Shown here piece by piece: positions 1 to 10,602 of a DNA stretch of 64,000 nucleotides (within the stretch, counting starts at the first letter, position 1; the number at the start of each line of letters is the position of its first letter). Source of the DNA: Ustilaginoidea virens. Taxonomy: Eukaryota; Ascomycota; Sordariomycetes; Hypocreales; Clavicipitaceae. Location of the stretch: positions 1,798,001 to 1,862,000 of the forward strand of contig NC_057322.1 in the NCBI RefSeq assembly GCF_000687475.1, written 5' to 3'. The notes beneath the pieces are model-generated. The model had not been told where the DNA came from. It searched no databases and worked only from the letters and a program-made list of their open reading frames with translations. Position numbers and translations under genes: made by a program.

Positions 1-180
1 GGCGTTGGAATCGCTTCCAAGGCTGTCGCGCGAGGAAAGCTCGTGATGTTGTGTGTGGCGGTAATGGTGAGAAAGGAGACTGCTAATAGAATCTTGTGTG
101 CAGGTGCAGCCACTGCGTGTTTATCTGTTCCTTATCTGTTGCCTGCCATTACTGTACCGAGCACCAGCAAGCGCTGCTAA
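1..180 (+). other. Open frame from the left edge, possible 3' end of a gene
   Basis: Frame 1 is open from base 1 and ends at a TAA at 178-180. It begins GVGIASKAVARGK. Bases about 41-102 could instead be an intron: there is a GTGATG donor-like site, a CTGCTAATAG branch-like stretch and a TGTGCAG acceptor-like end. I do not recognise the peptide, and no domain can be assigned to so short a piece. It may be chance open sequence. Confidence 0.2.
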
Positions 181-1363
181 AAGACGGCACTTGTGCATCG
201 AGGGCTCTTTCGAGGCCTTCCGTCTTGGTGCACCCATATCGCTCTGGCCACGAATTGTGCGCTTGAAACTCTCGAGGCGCAAGACTAGTATTGCCCCACT
301 GCACGACTGGGAGGCGGCGAAACGAAACGGGGCAGGCAGCGACAACTAGGCCTAATACGGAAGCCGCCTCTACACACAAAGCAAGCGACTGATAACGGAG
401 TAAGAATGTGTACTTTTTCTTTGCAAGATTATCTGCCTAAAATCACTTGTTTTACTTTTCATCATATGCGGCGCGAAATAGTTTTGCCATGTACCCGTCT
501 ATGCAAGTTTCTCTGCGACAGACTGTCTACAGCATCCCGCACCCGCACTAAAAGCACGTGACTGCTGCACAACATCAAACGGCCGCATCATCCGTCAGTC
601 TTGTGACGGCAGTATTCTTCCAACTAAATCCCATCAGTACATTGTACTGCGTGCGCGCGCGCGCACCTCCGTGTATTTGGGTACCCCCTTTTCGGTCCGA
701 CAGTGACTGCCTTGCAATGATAAGCGCTGTATTCACTGTATTCATTGCATGCATTGCAAATGGGTGGAGGTACCTGTCAGTATATTTCTTCTTGAAAAGA
801 GTACTCTTCCATGTCCTTATATCTTTATGCGCCATGAAGTTGATGTACCTCTGTTTATGCTCTTCCATGTAAAGTTACTTTTTATAGTTGAGGATGAATT
901 TGCGCGATGACGTAAACAAGGTCATACTTCGATACGAAGCATACCTGTCTGTCTACCTCGTTTGACTGCATTATAAAACGCAGCAAGTATCTTTACCGGG
1001 GCAAAAGCGTATAAAGGGGACCTCTTCCATCTTGGGCCCAGTTGCTGCTGTCAATGTGTATTATACTTTCCCTGCGGTCTTCCGAACTCTGTCGCAAAAC
1101 GAAGGCAAAGCTCCGCTTTCCCCGATGACTACCGCACGACTGGACTGTTTGGCGCTCGCCACGGATCGAGTGCGAGCGCTCGGCGCTGACGCTCGCCAGC
1201 CGGATCGGACAGGTGCCTCGCTCATGCTGCCTTCGACGGAGAACTGCGCAATAAATAAAAGTCCGGCCTTGCAAGGGTTGAAAGCAAGGCCAACAGGAGG
1301 CACATGTGGGGACACTTACGTTTATCCTTGGATGATACGAACCATGCTGTCATTGAGCAAAAG

Positions 1364-1402
<39 letters not shown>

Positions 1403-1644
1403 CCTGGACATGTATGTATTACAGGGCAGTATATAGAGCGGCGCTTATTCGCCGTTTTGTTCTTCCCCTTTTCATGGAGAAACAAGGGCCCCTTTCTCTT
1501 TATGCATGCACCCGTCGCTTTATTCAAGACATTGATCTTTTGCTTTATGCACCCCCATCGCTAGCCTACCCCGCTTATTGCGATAACCCCCGCGTTTTCT
1601 CATAAAAACCAAAACCAGCACCACATCACATCACATCACCAACC
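181..1644. other. Intergenic spacer
   Basis: No credible gene is seen. The reading frames here are short and occur on both strands without recognisable domains. The spacer holds a long T run (listed separately) and a small hairpin, CTTCG-ATA-CGAAG, near 927-939. The last 60 bases form a CA-rich leader with repeated ACATC just before the ATG at 1645, as expected of a fungal 5' leader. Confidence 0.6.
1367..1400. repeat. Poly-T tract, 34 bp
   Basis: An uninterrupted run of 34 T lies 245 bp upstream of the secreted-protein gene. Poly(dA:dT) tracts exclude nucleosomes in fungi, so it could mark a promoter region. That role is inference. Confidence 0.9.
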
Positions 1645-2085
1645 ATGCACCTGCTGCCATCAGCAGCGCTGGCCGTCCTCCTGGCCGCCGCCTCCCCGGC
1701 AGCGGCGCAAAAGTACGCGCCCGGCAAACGCAACATCTGCGTCAAGGAAAACCAGAAAATCGGGACTCCGGAAATCATACTGTGGCAGGGCACCGACCTC
1801 TGCGGAGGAGGGGTTGCAAAGTGGCCCAACTCGTTACCTGTTGGGGATAAGAAGGTCGACCCAACCGTCTGTTGCCTCGACGTCCATGGCTATGGCAACT
1901 TCTACGGGGTTATACAAGGTGAGAGTGCTAATTGCCGATATCACAGTCCAGGGGGGCAAAGGGTCTCCTTGATCATCCGGAAAGTCAATGACAGCCCCAA
2001 CCTATACGACGTTTCCGTACGAGAAAGCACTCCTTGGGTAGACGTGTCAAGAACCCCAGGAAGGTACATCTGCAAGGCAGTATAA
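1645..2085 (+). CDS. Small secreted cysteine-containing protein (146 aa)
   Basis: This single-exon frame of 146 residues starts at an ATG with a CA-rich leader. Residues 1-22 form a clear signal peptide: hydrophobic LAVLLAAASPAAAQ with a likely cleavage after the AAAQ region. The mature part is about 124 residues with six cysteines, in the contexts NICV, DLCGG, VCC, NCR and YICK. This is compatible with up to three disulfides. There is no membrane segment after the signal peptide and no GPI-type tail, so it is probably released. I do not recognise a family. The size, secretion signal and even number of cysteines fit the broad class of small secreted proteins of host-associated fungi, but that is inference. 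It stands alone, with about 1.4 kb of non-coding DNA on its right. Confidence 0.65.
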   Translation: MHLLPSAALAVLLAAASPAAAQKYAPGKRNICVKENQKIGTPEIILWQGTDLCGGGVAKWPNSLPVGDKKVDPTVCCLDVHGYGNFYGVIQGESANCRYHSPGGQRVSLIIRKVNDSPNLYDVSVRESTPWVDVSRTPGRYICKAV

Positions 2086-3530
2086 GACTGTGCGTACGTG
2101 TCATGTCTGGGCTGTTGGCCGAAGAGGGGACATTGTTACCGACTGGCATGAAACGGGCCTCTGTACGGAGCAGGTGGTTGCGGCCACCAGCTCGGTCGGA
2201 AGGGGGGGCCGTCCTCACTGTAATCGTAGTAATTGAAATAGACATCTTTTTTTTTTTGGCTTGCCTCTATTTCCATCGCCGTCAAGCCACTCATGCATGC
2301 AAGTTGGCCACCGTCTTGCCGATCCTCCCCCTCCAACCCGGAACCGGAACCGGAACCAGTTCGGTACATCCTGCCGTCTCCAACCTTGACCGAACCGGAT
2401 GGCCGGTTGACAAAAGTGCGTGTCAAGTGTGCCCACCACGTCGAAGCTGTAGCTGTTTCTCCCCGTTCAGTTCGACGGCTTGGCTGAGCTCCTGCGTCTT
2501 CATCTTTATCCTGTCCAGGCGTCGCTGTATCGTCTCGACCTTTTGTCCTGTCAGAGCGTGTTCCACTTACGCCGGGCTTGCCAAATTCCGTAGCTGCCAG
2601 CAGGACAACCGACCTGGTGGACAACAGCCTCGGGAGCATCATCACGGCTGCGCGGATTGCTTTTACCATCAACGTCCGCCCCCCCTTTCCCCAGCTTGAA
2701 ACTAGCCGCATGTCCGTTCACTACTCCCGAGAGAAACAAGTCCAGCAAGTCGTGTCTGGCTTTGACTGCTGCATGTGGATGGAGTGTCTAATCCCGGAGC
2801 ACACGGAGCACATGGAGCGCGCCAACGACAGCGATGTGCCGTAGCCTGCATCAGCATGGCTGAGCCTTTTGGTCATGGGGAAGCAATTGATGGAGACGAC
2901 TTGAGTCGTCCGGATTCCAGAAATCTCGCATGCTCAAAGGGGCCGTGAGATTACAGAACGACGGCGTAGGCACGGGATGAGCCCCAAGGCGGGTGGAATG
3001 AATTTAGAAGATATCCTGCCTGCCAGACGTGGAGTCGACGTGAGATGCTCGTTGCTGGGCCTGCTCTGTAGGTTACATTCATGCATGGTAGGGCGTGGGG
3101 CTGGCGTCTTGCTGTCATCTCCCCACCCCCTCGTCGCCTTATCAATCGCCAGGCGTGTTGGCGGCGGCGGCGGTTCTGGCTAAACGCAGGCGCAGACGCG
3201 ACAGGCACCTACAGTGTACATACAGTATCTTCTGGGGGACAGCAAGCCAAGACAAACTCGGCTGTTGGCGGGGCACCTGGCCGGGCCTTTTGAGTATTTA
3301 CAACACCAACACCACCTTGTCGCGGCGTGGCAGCGAGGGACACAAAAAAAAAGAAAAAGAAAAAAAAAAAACAGAAACAAGGGTGCAAAAAAAATATTTT
3401 TTTTTTTTTTTTGGAAGAAAAGGGCCAGAGAAACTCTCGGCCTATCCATACTTTCATGTCAACCAGATAAAACCGCCCCCGTCTCACTTCGGAACCCCCC
3501 CCCCTCCATGAGCCCGCGGCCCATGTCGCC
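2086..3530. other. Intergenic spacer with A/T blocks
   Basis: No gene is recognised. A frame of 221 codons at 2034-2699 overlaps the secreted-protein gene out of frame and looks random. Bases 2340-2362 hold a CCGGAA repeat, and 3343-3412 is an A-rich then T-rich block (A8-TA-T17 at its right end) that could fold back. Two ATGs at 3508 and 3523 precede the CHL4 start in another frame. Confidence 0.6.
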
Positions 3531-3727
3531 ATGTCGCGTCTCTCCGTCGCGACCCGATCCCGACTCCCCTCCTCCCTACGCGTCGAATCCTCCAACTCGG
3601 CCGTGGTCAAGACCATCAGCCGCCTGTCCCGCGAGGGCCTCATCCTCCTCGCCCTCGACTGGATCGACGAGCAGTCCCTGGCCTACACGGCGCCGTACCT
3701 GGCCGCGCCGAGGGCAGCAGACGACGA

Positions 3728-3758
<31 letters not shown>

Positions 3759-5144
3759 AACGGAAACGGCAACCTGCCCGACGGCTCGGCGGCCGACCTC
3801 TACCCGCCGTGCAGGTCCCTCGACGAGCTGCGCCAGCTCTACGCGGACCTGCGGGAGCAGCGGGGCTCGCGCCGCGATGTCGTCAGCCGCATCCTCGAGG
3901 GCGACTGGCGCCACGGCCTGACCCTGTACCAGCTGGCCATGATCGACTTTGCCCACATTGACGAGCACCCGACGTCGCAGAAGTGGACGGCCTACCGGAT
4001 CCAGCCGCTCAACCTCGCCGACCAGAGGTCCGGCGACCAGGCCCCCAGGCCGGACGAGAGGAGCCTCACCCTGCCGCGCTTCCACCCCTCGACCTTCTTG
4101 CAGAGCCTGCAGGAGCAGGTGCTGCCGGACATCAAGGCCCACTACCACTTCTCCCGGCCCAAGCGGTTCCCGCTGCTCATGCTGCGCATCTTTGCCATCG
4201 AGTCGCCGTACAACACCGAGCTGGCCCTCTCCGGCCTCGGCGCCGGCGCCACCGCCACCAACTTCACCTCGTCGCGCACCATATACCTGGCCTTTCCGGA
4301 CGGCTCGCCCGCGCTGTACATCACCCGGGCCCAGGCCACCGGGCCCATCAGCCCCGGCGAGTCAAAGAGCCTCCACAGCCTCATCGCCACCGGCGTCCCG
4401 CAGGCGCTCTCCCGGCCGCGCGAGCGCTACACCCTCAAGCCCACGAGCCTCGTCAGCCGCAACCTGGAAGCCTTGCTGGAGAAGCGAGGGCCCGGCCGCA
4501 CCAACGCCGCCGGCGGGGGCTGGAGCATCTACGCCAACGACAAGGACCGGAAATCCCCGCTCGACTCTGTGCTGCCGACGCCCCCCCTCTCGCGAGAGTC
4601 CTCCCATGCCGACGCGGCGCAAAAGCAAAAGCAGAAGCAAAAGCATGGGCACAGGCAAAAGCGCCAGCGCCCGCTGTCCCAGCACCAGCGCGCCGCCAAG
4701 CGCGCCAAAACCGTTGCCAAGGCGCGCTTCGGCGAGTCGGGCATCGTCACGGACGGCAAGGGCATCGAGAAGTTCGAAGTCGTCCTCCAGGACCCGTACC
4801 CCCCGGTAAACGGCGGCTTTGTGCAAGACTCGGAAGACGAGGACGACAGGCAGACTCGGCAGCGGGATCGGAGGAGGAGCAAGATCGACGCGGCGCTGCG
4901 ACAAGCGCTCGGCGACAATCCGGACGAGCTGGACGATGACGATGACGTGGACCCGTCGCGCTGGGCGCCCCTCGTGCGCATCAACTTGCAGGGATCCCAC
5001 GTGTTTGCCGGGATACGGCAGCTCGTGGAGGCGGGCATAGTGGATGGCGAGCGGATGCCGGGCTGGATGACGGGAGAAGACGGCGTCACGACGGGCGTCG
5101 TGCGGCACGGCCTGATACGCGGTCACAAGGGTGCAGGCTTGTGA
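3531..5144 (+). CDS. CHL4: Kinetochore protein CHL4 / Mis15 / CENP-N homologue
   Basis: This single-exon frame encodes 537 residues. The N-terminus (LPSSLRVESSNSAVVKTISR, then LSREGLILLALDWIDE) is the hallmark of the CHL4/Mis15/CENP-N family. Members bind centromeric CENP-A nucleosomes with CENP-L/Iml3 in the inner kinetochore (CCAN). The later block HYHFSRPKRFPLLMLRIFAIESPYN also fits the family. Low-complexity insertions are present: an Asp/Gly/Asn run at about residues 64-82 from a GACGGC hexanucleotide repeat, and a Lys/Gln-rich, nuclear-localisation-like stretch near 365-395. The conserved C-terminus includes SHVFAGIRQLVEAGI. The start at 3531 is chosen because conserved residues begin soon after it and the two upstream ATGs are out of frame. 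It converges on the TatD gene with only 172 bp between the stop codons. Confidence 0.88.
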
Positions 5145-5316
5145 CGAAGTGCACAAGAACGGGAGTTTGCCGGAGTTTTCTGCCTTGGGATCCAAAGAAA
5201 CGGTCTATGCTGTATGTCTTCTAGTTTGATACCCCCCACGTCATCCTCGATGCCATGGACTTGTATAAGCTCTTTCCTTTTTTTCCTTTTTTTCCTCCCT
5301 TTCCCCTCTCTTTTGC

Positions 5317-6697
5317 TTATGCCGATTCTTCTAAACCGAATACCTGGACTGTGTTCCTCCACGCCGCTTCACACACTTCTTCCACGGGCACGCCCTTGAT
5401 AGCAGCTACAATCTTGGCCACTCTCTCAATGGTGCACGGTTCGTTGCGCCCTTTTACCATGGCTCCTTGCTCCCACTTTTCCTTCTTGACGACCTTGAAC
5501 CGGTCCGGCGCGAGGGCCTCTCTCTTTTGGTTCTTTTGCTTTTTGGGCTGCTTGGCCTCGGGGGTTGCCGTTCCCGGCGCCTCTGCAGCGCCATTCGGAA
5601 CTGCTTTGTCTTCCCGTTCCTTGTCGGCGACAAGGTACTTGTATCCCTCGTGGCTGGGACGAACCTCGCACCAGGGCCCGTCCGTCTCGAGCATAATGCG
5701 GTCCAGGCGCACTGCCCTGACGACCTGACAGTTGTCGGCCGTCTTGAAGCTGCACCCGTTGATGCCAATGTACAGGCCCAGATCCATGAGCTCGTCCACC
5801 TCGGCCAGCGTGCCGGTGAAGCTGTGCACCACGCCGCCCCGGCGCAGCCTCTCCAGCCTGGCCCCGAAGGCATTCTTGAGGGCGGCCACAAAGTCGGCAT
5901 GGGCGGCTCGCGAATGCAGAAACAGAGGCAGCTGGGGCTCCAGACCAGCAGCCAGCTCGAGCTGCGCCGCAAACGCGTGCTTCTGAATCACCCTGTTGCA
6001 GTAGTTCAAGCGGTCGTAGTCGAGGCCAAACTCGCCCATGGCAACCACGCCGGGCCGGTCTGCCGACCTGGCCTGGGCGACGATGCTGCCCAGCTCGGAC
6101 ACGGCGCGGGCTGACCTGGCTGGGTCGGGGAGGATGTCCTCTGGCATGGGGGCATGGCCGTCTGCCTCGCAGGGGGTAGAGTGCTCGCGCTGCTTGGCGA
6201 CGTCGTCCTCTCGGCCGAAGACGGCGCTGCTGCACGGGTGGATGCCCACCGTGGCGTAGCACGTCCGGGCTGCTCCCTGCGATCAGTAAGAGGAGCCAGG
6301 GGAGAGGGATGGGAGGAGGGGAGAGTTTTGTTGTTTTCGTTTACGGTACTCGGCACTCAGCTTGAGGGCGTCGCGGGAGCTTTGCAGGTCGGAGCCTGTG
6401 ACGATGAGCTTGGCGCAGCCGACTTGGCGGGCTCGGACAAGGACGCCGGCGAGGTCGTCTGGGTGTTTCTGGATGCCATGATATCGGCCTCTGAAGATGG
6501 GGTCCGATAGGTTGATGCCAATCTGGGGGTTCTGTATTAGCACATTGACGGGAGGTAGGGGACCCAGGGGGTTGGGAAGTATGTAACAACAGGTGACAGA
6601 CAGATGGGTGAGAAGATGATGCTGGTCAGTGGTGACGTACGTCGATATATCTGGGGGTGTAGCTTGGGGTGGATGCCGCTTGCACTGCGGAGGACAT
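5317..6697 (-). CDS. TatD-family deoxyribonuclease (TATDN1-like)
   Basis: There are three exons on the minus strand: 6697-6641, 6522-6345 and 6269-5317, giving 395 residues. Splicing the first intron (GTACGT donor, CCCAG acceptor) restores RYIDIGINLSDPIFRG. Splicing the second restores SAEYPRTCYATVGIHPC. Both are strong TatD signatures. Further metal-site motifs follow: GEFGLDYDR, FLHSRAAH, VVHSFTGT and LETDGPWCEVRPSHEG. The family comprises metal-dependent 3'-5' exonucleases/DNases of the amidohydrolase fold, linked to DNA repair and apoptotic DNA degradation. A Lys/Ala-rich insertion of about 65 residues lies between the DGPWCEVR block and the C-terminal helix, as in other fungal members. 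An in-frame ATG at 6781 would add a basic, acid-free 28-residue leader that could target mitochondria. The first acceptor of intron 2 (7 bp upstream of the chosen one) breaks the frame. Confidence 0.88.
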
Positions 6698-7244
6698 AAC
6701 TGCAGCTGGCGAATGGAGCGAGCGAATCGAGGGACTGTTGGTCGAAAGGAGAACTCTAGCGTGCAGTCGGGCCAGCGGCATTAGGAAACGGGGTTCACGC
6801 CCTTTGGGTGGTTTTGTTGAAGCTCGTGCTGCACGCAGGGAATTTGATGCCTCGAACTCGGGCAGCTTCTCACAGCAGTTGGCTACATGCAAGGTTAGGC
6901 TGGTTGGTACATGTTATGTACCTTGGGTACCTGAAATGAGCCTGTAAGCCGACAGCAAGCGACGGAAGCGGCCAATACGAACTTCATCACGTGATGTCGC
7001 GCTCCCGTACGTCTACGCATCATGCCAGTGCCCTGCGACGGGCTGAACAAGGAAAGACGAATCCAACCTGCTAGACCCGGTACTCGAATTTCGATCGCAT
7101 CAAACGCCATTTTCTTATTCTAGAACGGAGACGGCTTTTACTGGCTCGAGTCAATCACTTGAAGCGTTCCGGAAAGTACGGTAAGTCATCCCTCTTCTGG
7201 TTGTTTGTTGTACGGACAGGACTCGCCCTTTGTCTGGCGGTCTG

Positions 7245-7250
7245 ACGCGT
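7245..7250. promoter_or_regulatory. MCB box (ACGCGT) upstream of RNR1
   Basis: A perfect palindromic ACGCGT lies 418 bp before the RNR1 start codon. MCB elements bind the MBF (Mbp1/Swi6 or Cdc10/Res) complex and drive G1/S expression of ribonucleotide reductase in yeasts. Its use in this fungus is inferred from sequence and position. Confidence 0.55.
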
Positions 7251-7273
7251 TTCCCCGTGTGGGACCTGTTCTT

Positions 7274-7275
<2 letters not shown>

Positions 7276-7305
<30 letters not shown>
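7276..7305. repeat. Poly-T tract, 30 bp, between the two MCB boxes
   Basis: A pure run of 30 T lies between the two ACGCGT sites in the RNR1 promoter. It could keep the region nucleosome-free, which is inference. Confidence 0.9.
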
Positions 7306-7383
7306 CCCTCCGTTTATTGCACCGTGCGGCTGCGACGGACCACGGTATGTACCAGCTGACGTCGTCGCGCTAAACCAGGCGTA

Positions 7384-7389
7384 ACGCGT
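7384..7389. promoter_or_regulatory. Second MCB box (ACGCGT) upstream of RNR1
   Basis: This second perfect ACGCGT is 279 bp before the start codon and 139 bp from the first. Paired MCB boxes are typical of MBF-regulated S-phase genes. A third ACGCGT near 7785 is inside coding exon 2 and is not counted. Confidence 0.6.
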
Positions 7390-7667
7390 TCCGTGCAAAA
7401 CACGCGCCGCACTTAAGACGCCTTCGGACGTCCCTTGATTCACTCGTCCTTTCCGTCAACTCTACACGCACCAACCCATTTTTACGACACGCTTTCTTTT
7501 TCTCCCGTGTTTTGCTTCTTTGGAAATAGCGGCAGCTGCTGGTGCTTTGGTACATCCCTGCAGCAGAAGAGAGCAAATTTTGCTTTCTGCAATCTGTATC
7601 TGTCTCCCAGATTGCAGTCCTTTGTCCTCGATACATGCCCGCAACCGTCCGAGGCTGTCTCGCCACC

Positions 7668-10602
7668 ATGTTTGTCAGAAAGCGCGGTATGTAGATTTCA
7701 CCCCGGCTTTTGGGGCATGTCGGCTCTTCATCGGCCACCATTCCGGCTAATCCATTCGTTAGATGGTCGCCAAGAACGCGTCCAGTTCGACAAGATCACG
7801 GCCCGTGTCTCGAGGTTGTGCTACGGCTTAGATACTGAGCATGTTGATCCTGTTGCCATTACACAGAAAGTTATATCCGGTGTCTACGGTGGCGTCACCA
7901 CTGTTCAGCTTGATGACCTAGTAAGTCAAATCGAAATGGCTCAACGCGGAGAGGAGGGGGGAAGGAACCATTTGTCAACCGTGGTTTTTCTGACGACCCC
8001 ATGACCGATCCCCAGGCCGCCGAAACCGCTGCGTATATGACCGTTACTCATCCCGACTACGCCATTCTGGCGGCCCGTATTGCCGTCTCCAACCTGCACA
8101 AGCAGACCAAGAAGCAATGGTCCTCTGTTGTCAGCGACCTGTACCACTACATCAACCCCAAGAACTCGTGTGCCTCGCCCATGATCTCCAAAGCCACGTA
8201 CGAGTGTGTCATGAAGCACAAAGAGGAGCTCGACTCTGCCATTGTTTACGAGAGAGACTTCAACTATCAGTACTTTGGTTTCAAGACGCTGGAGCGATCG
8301 TATCTCCTGAAGCTGGACGGCAAGATTGTCGAACGACCTCAGCACATGATCATGCGTGTTGCTGTCGGCATCTGGGGAGACAACATTGAGCGCGTCCTGG
8401 AAACCTACAACCTCATGTCCAGTAAATTCTTCACCCACGCCTCACCTACCCTCTTCAACGCGGGCACGCCTCAGTGTCAGCTTTCCTCGTGCTTCCTCGT
8501 CGACATGAAGGAAGACAGCATCGAGGGCATCTACGACACTCTCAAGACTTGCGCCATGATTTCTAAAATGGCCGGCGGTATCGGCCTGAACGTCCACCGC
8601 ATTCGTGCTACCGGATCCTACATTGCCGGCACCAACGGCACCTCGAACGGCGTCGTTCCCATGCTGCGAGTCTTCAACAACACTGCCAGATACGTCGACC
8701 AAGGCGGCAACAAGCGACCGGGCGCCTTCGCCATCTACCTGGAGCCCTGGCACGCCGATGTCTTTGAATTCCTTGATCTCAGAAAGAACCACGGCAAGGA
8801 GGAAGTCCGCGCTCGCGACCTCTTCCTTGCGCTGTGGATCCCCGACCTCTTCATGAAGCGTGTCGAGAAGAATGGCGACTGGACCCTCATGTGCCCCAAC
8901 GAATGCCCTGGGCTCGCCGACTGCTACGGCGACGAGTTTGAGGCTTTGTATGAAAAGTACGAGCGCGAAGGCCGTGGCCGCAAGACAATCCGCGCCCAGA
9001 AGCTGTGGTACTCGATCCTCGAGGCTCAGACCGAGACTGGCAACCCCTTTATGCTGTACAAGGATCATTGCAACAGGAAGAGCAACCAGAAGAACTTGGG
9101 AACCATTCGCAGCTCCAACCTCTGCACCGAGATTATCGAGTACTCGGCCCCCGACGAGGTTGCCGTCTGCAACCTTGCCTCCCTTGCCCTGCCCGCCTTT
9201 GTGGACTACGACCAAGGCAAGTACGACTTCCAAAAGCTGCACGACGTCACCCGCGTGGTTGTCCGAAATCTCAACAAGATCATCGACGTCAACCACTACC
9301 CCGTCCAAGAAGCACGCAACAGCAACATGCGGCATCGTCCCATTGGTGTCGGTGTTCAAGGCTTGGCCGACGCCTTCCTTGCGCTTCGCATGCCCTTTGA
9401 GTCTCCCGAGGCTCGCGAGCTGAACAAGCAGATTTTTGAGACCATCTACCACGCCGCCTTGACGGCGTCGGTGGAGCTGGCCAAGGAGGAGGGTCCCTAC
9501 TCCACGTTCAAGGGATCTCCGGCCTCTGAAGGCATCCTGCAGTTTGACATGTGGAACGTGACGCCGTCCGACTTGTGGGAGTGGGATTCCCTCAAGGAGC
9601 AGATCAAGGAGCACGGGATTCGCAACTCGCTGCTGCTCGCGCCCATGCCCACGGCGTCCACGTCGCAGATTCTGGGCAACAACGAGTGCTTCGAGCCCTA
9701 CACGTCCAACATTTACCAGCGACGCGTCCTGGCGGGCGAGTTCCAGGTCGTCAACCCATGGCTTCTCAAGGATCTCGTCGACATGGGTCTGTGGTCAGAC
9801 GCCATGAAGAATCGCATCATTGCCGAGAACGGCTCGATCCAGAACATCCCCAACATTCCCGGCGAGGTAAAGGCTCTGTACAAGACGGTCTGGGAAATTT
9901 CGCAGCGTCATGTGGTGCAGATGGCCGCCGACCGCGGTGCCTTTATCGACCAGTCCCAGTCTCTCAACATTCACATGAAGGACCCAACCATGGGCAAGAT
10001 CACGTCGATGCACTTTGCCGGGTGGAAGCTGGGTCTCAAGACTGGCATGTACTACTTGCGCACGCAAGCCGCCGCGGCCCCCATCCAGTTCACCGTTGAC
10101 CAGCAGGCCTTGAAGGTTGCCGACACCAACATGGGCAAGGAGAGGGTGCTGAAGAAGAGGACAGCTCCGGCGGGAACCAGCTACTACATGTCTTCAGTGT
10201 CCACCATGCCCCGAGGCACCCAGGAAAAGAAGGACGAGGGGAACGGGTCCTTGAACGCCAACGGCAACGCCACTGTTTCCGCCACGGCTCTCCCGAGCCA
10301 GGCTGCCGTCATAAAGGCCGACGTCGACGACGGAGCCAGCCCAAAGGTACTGCCCACCGAGCCTTCAGCGGCCGTCAAGGACGAGGAGCCGGCCGAGTCG
10401 GGTGCCAAGCCTGCCGGCCAGTCGGAAGACGGCGAGGAGACCAGCGAGGGACGAGAGCGCGACATCTACTCGGAAGCGGTTGTTGCTTGTAAGCTGCCCA
10501 TTTTGTTGCATCCCCTCGACGCACCCGGAGTGCATCCCTTGACTAACCGTCACCACAGGCAGCATTGAAAACCCCGAATCCTGCGTGATGTGCAGCGGCT
10601 AA
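7668..10602 (+). CDS. RNR1: Ribonucleoside-diphosphate reductase large subunit (class Ia)
   Basis: Four exons (7668-7686, 7763-7920, 8016-10488, 10559-10602) give 897 residues, the usual size for the family. The enzyme reduces ribonucleoside diphosphates to deoxyribonucleotides with the small subunit, in the cytosol. Joining exon 1 (MFVRKR) to exon 2 gives [18 protein letters not shown], the start of the ATP-cone regulatory domain. Catalytic residues are visible: C218 in SSCFLV, N427/C429/E431 in NLCTE, and the radical-transfer pair Y738-Y739 in MYYLRT. The tail after residue 745 is a disordered linker rich in Ala, Glu and Lys, ending in the redox arm CVMCSG. That arm is encoded only by the 44-nt last exon, so retaining intron 3 would replace it. 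All introns have GT-AG ends, and intron 3 contains a GACTAAC branch site. Two MCB boxes upstream suggest S-phase control. Confidence 0.97.

Larger units (their letters stand above)
6698..7667. other. Divergent promoter region between TatD and RNR1
   Basis: No gene is seen in this 970 bp between divergent starts. It contains two MCB boxes and a 30-bp T run, listed separately, followed by a pyrimidine-rich leader before the RNR1 ATG. Confidence 0.65.

Noticed and set aside
925..945. Short inverted repeat resembling part of a recombinase site
   Set aside because: Only five base pairs of stem with a 3-base loop; such hairpins are common by chance.
2034..2699. 221-codon frame overlapping the end of the secreted-protein gene
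   Set aside because: It overlaps out of frame, has no plausible N-terminus and crosses a T run and an imperfect CCGGAA repeat.
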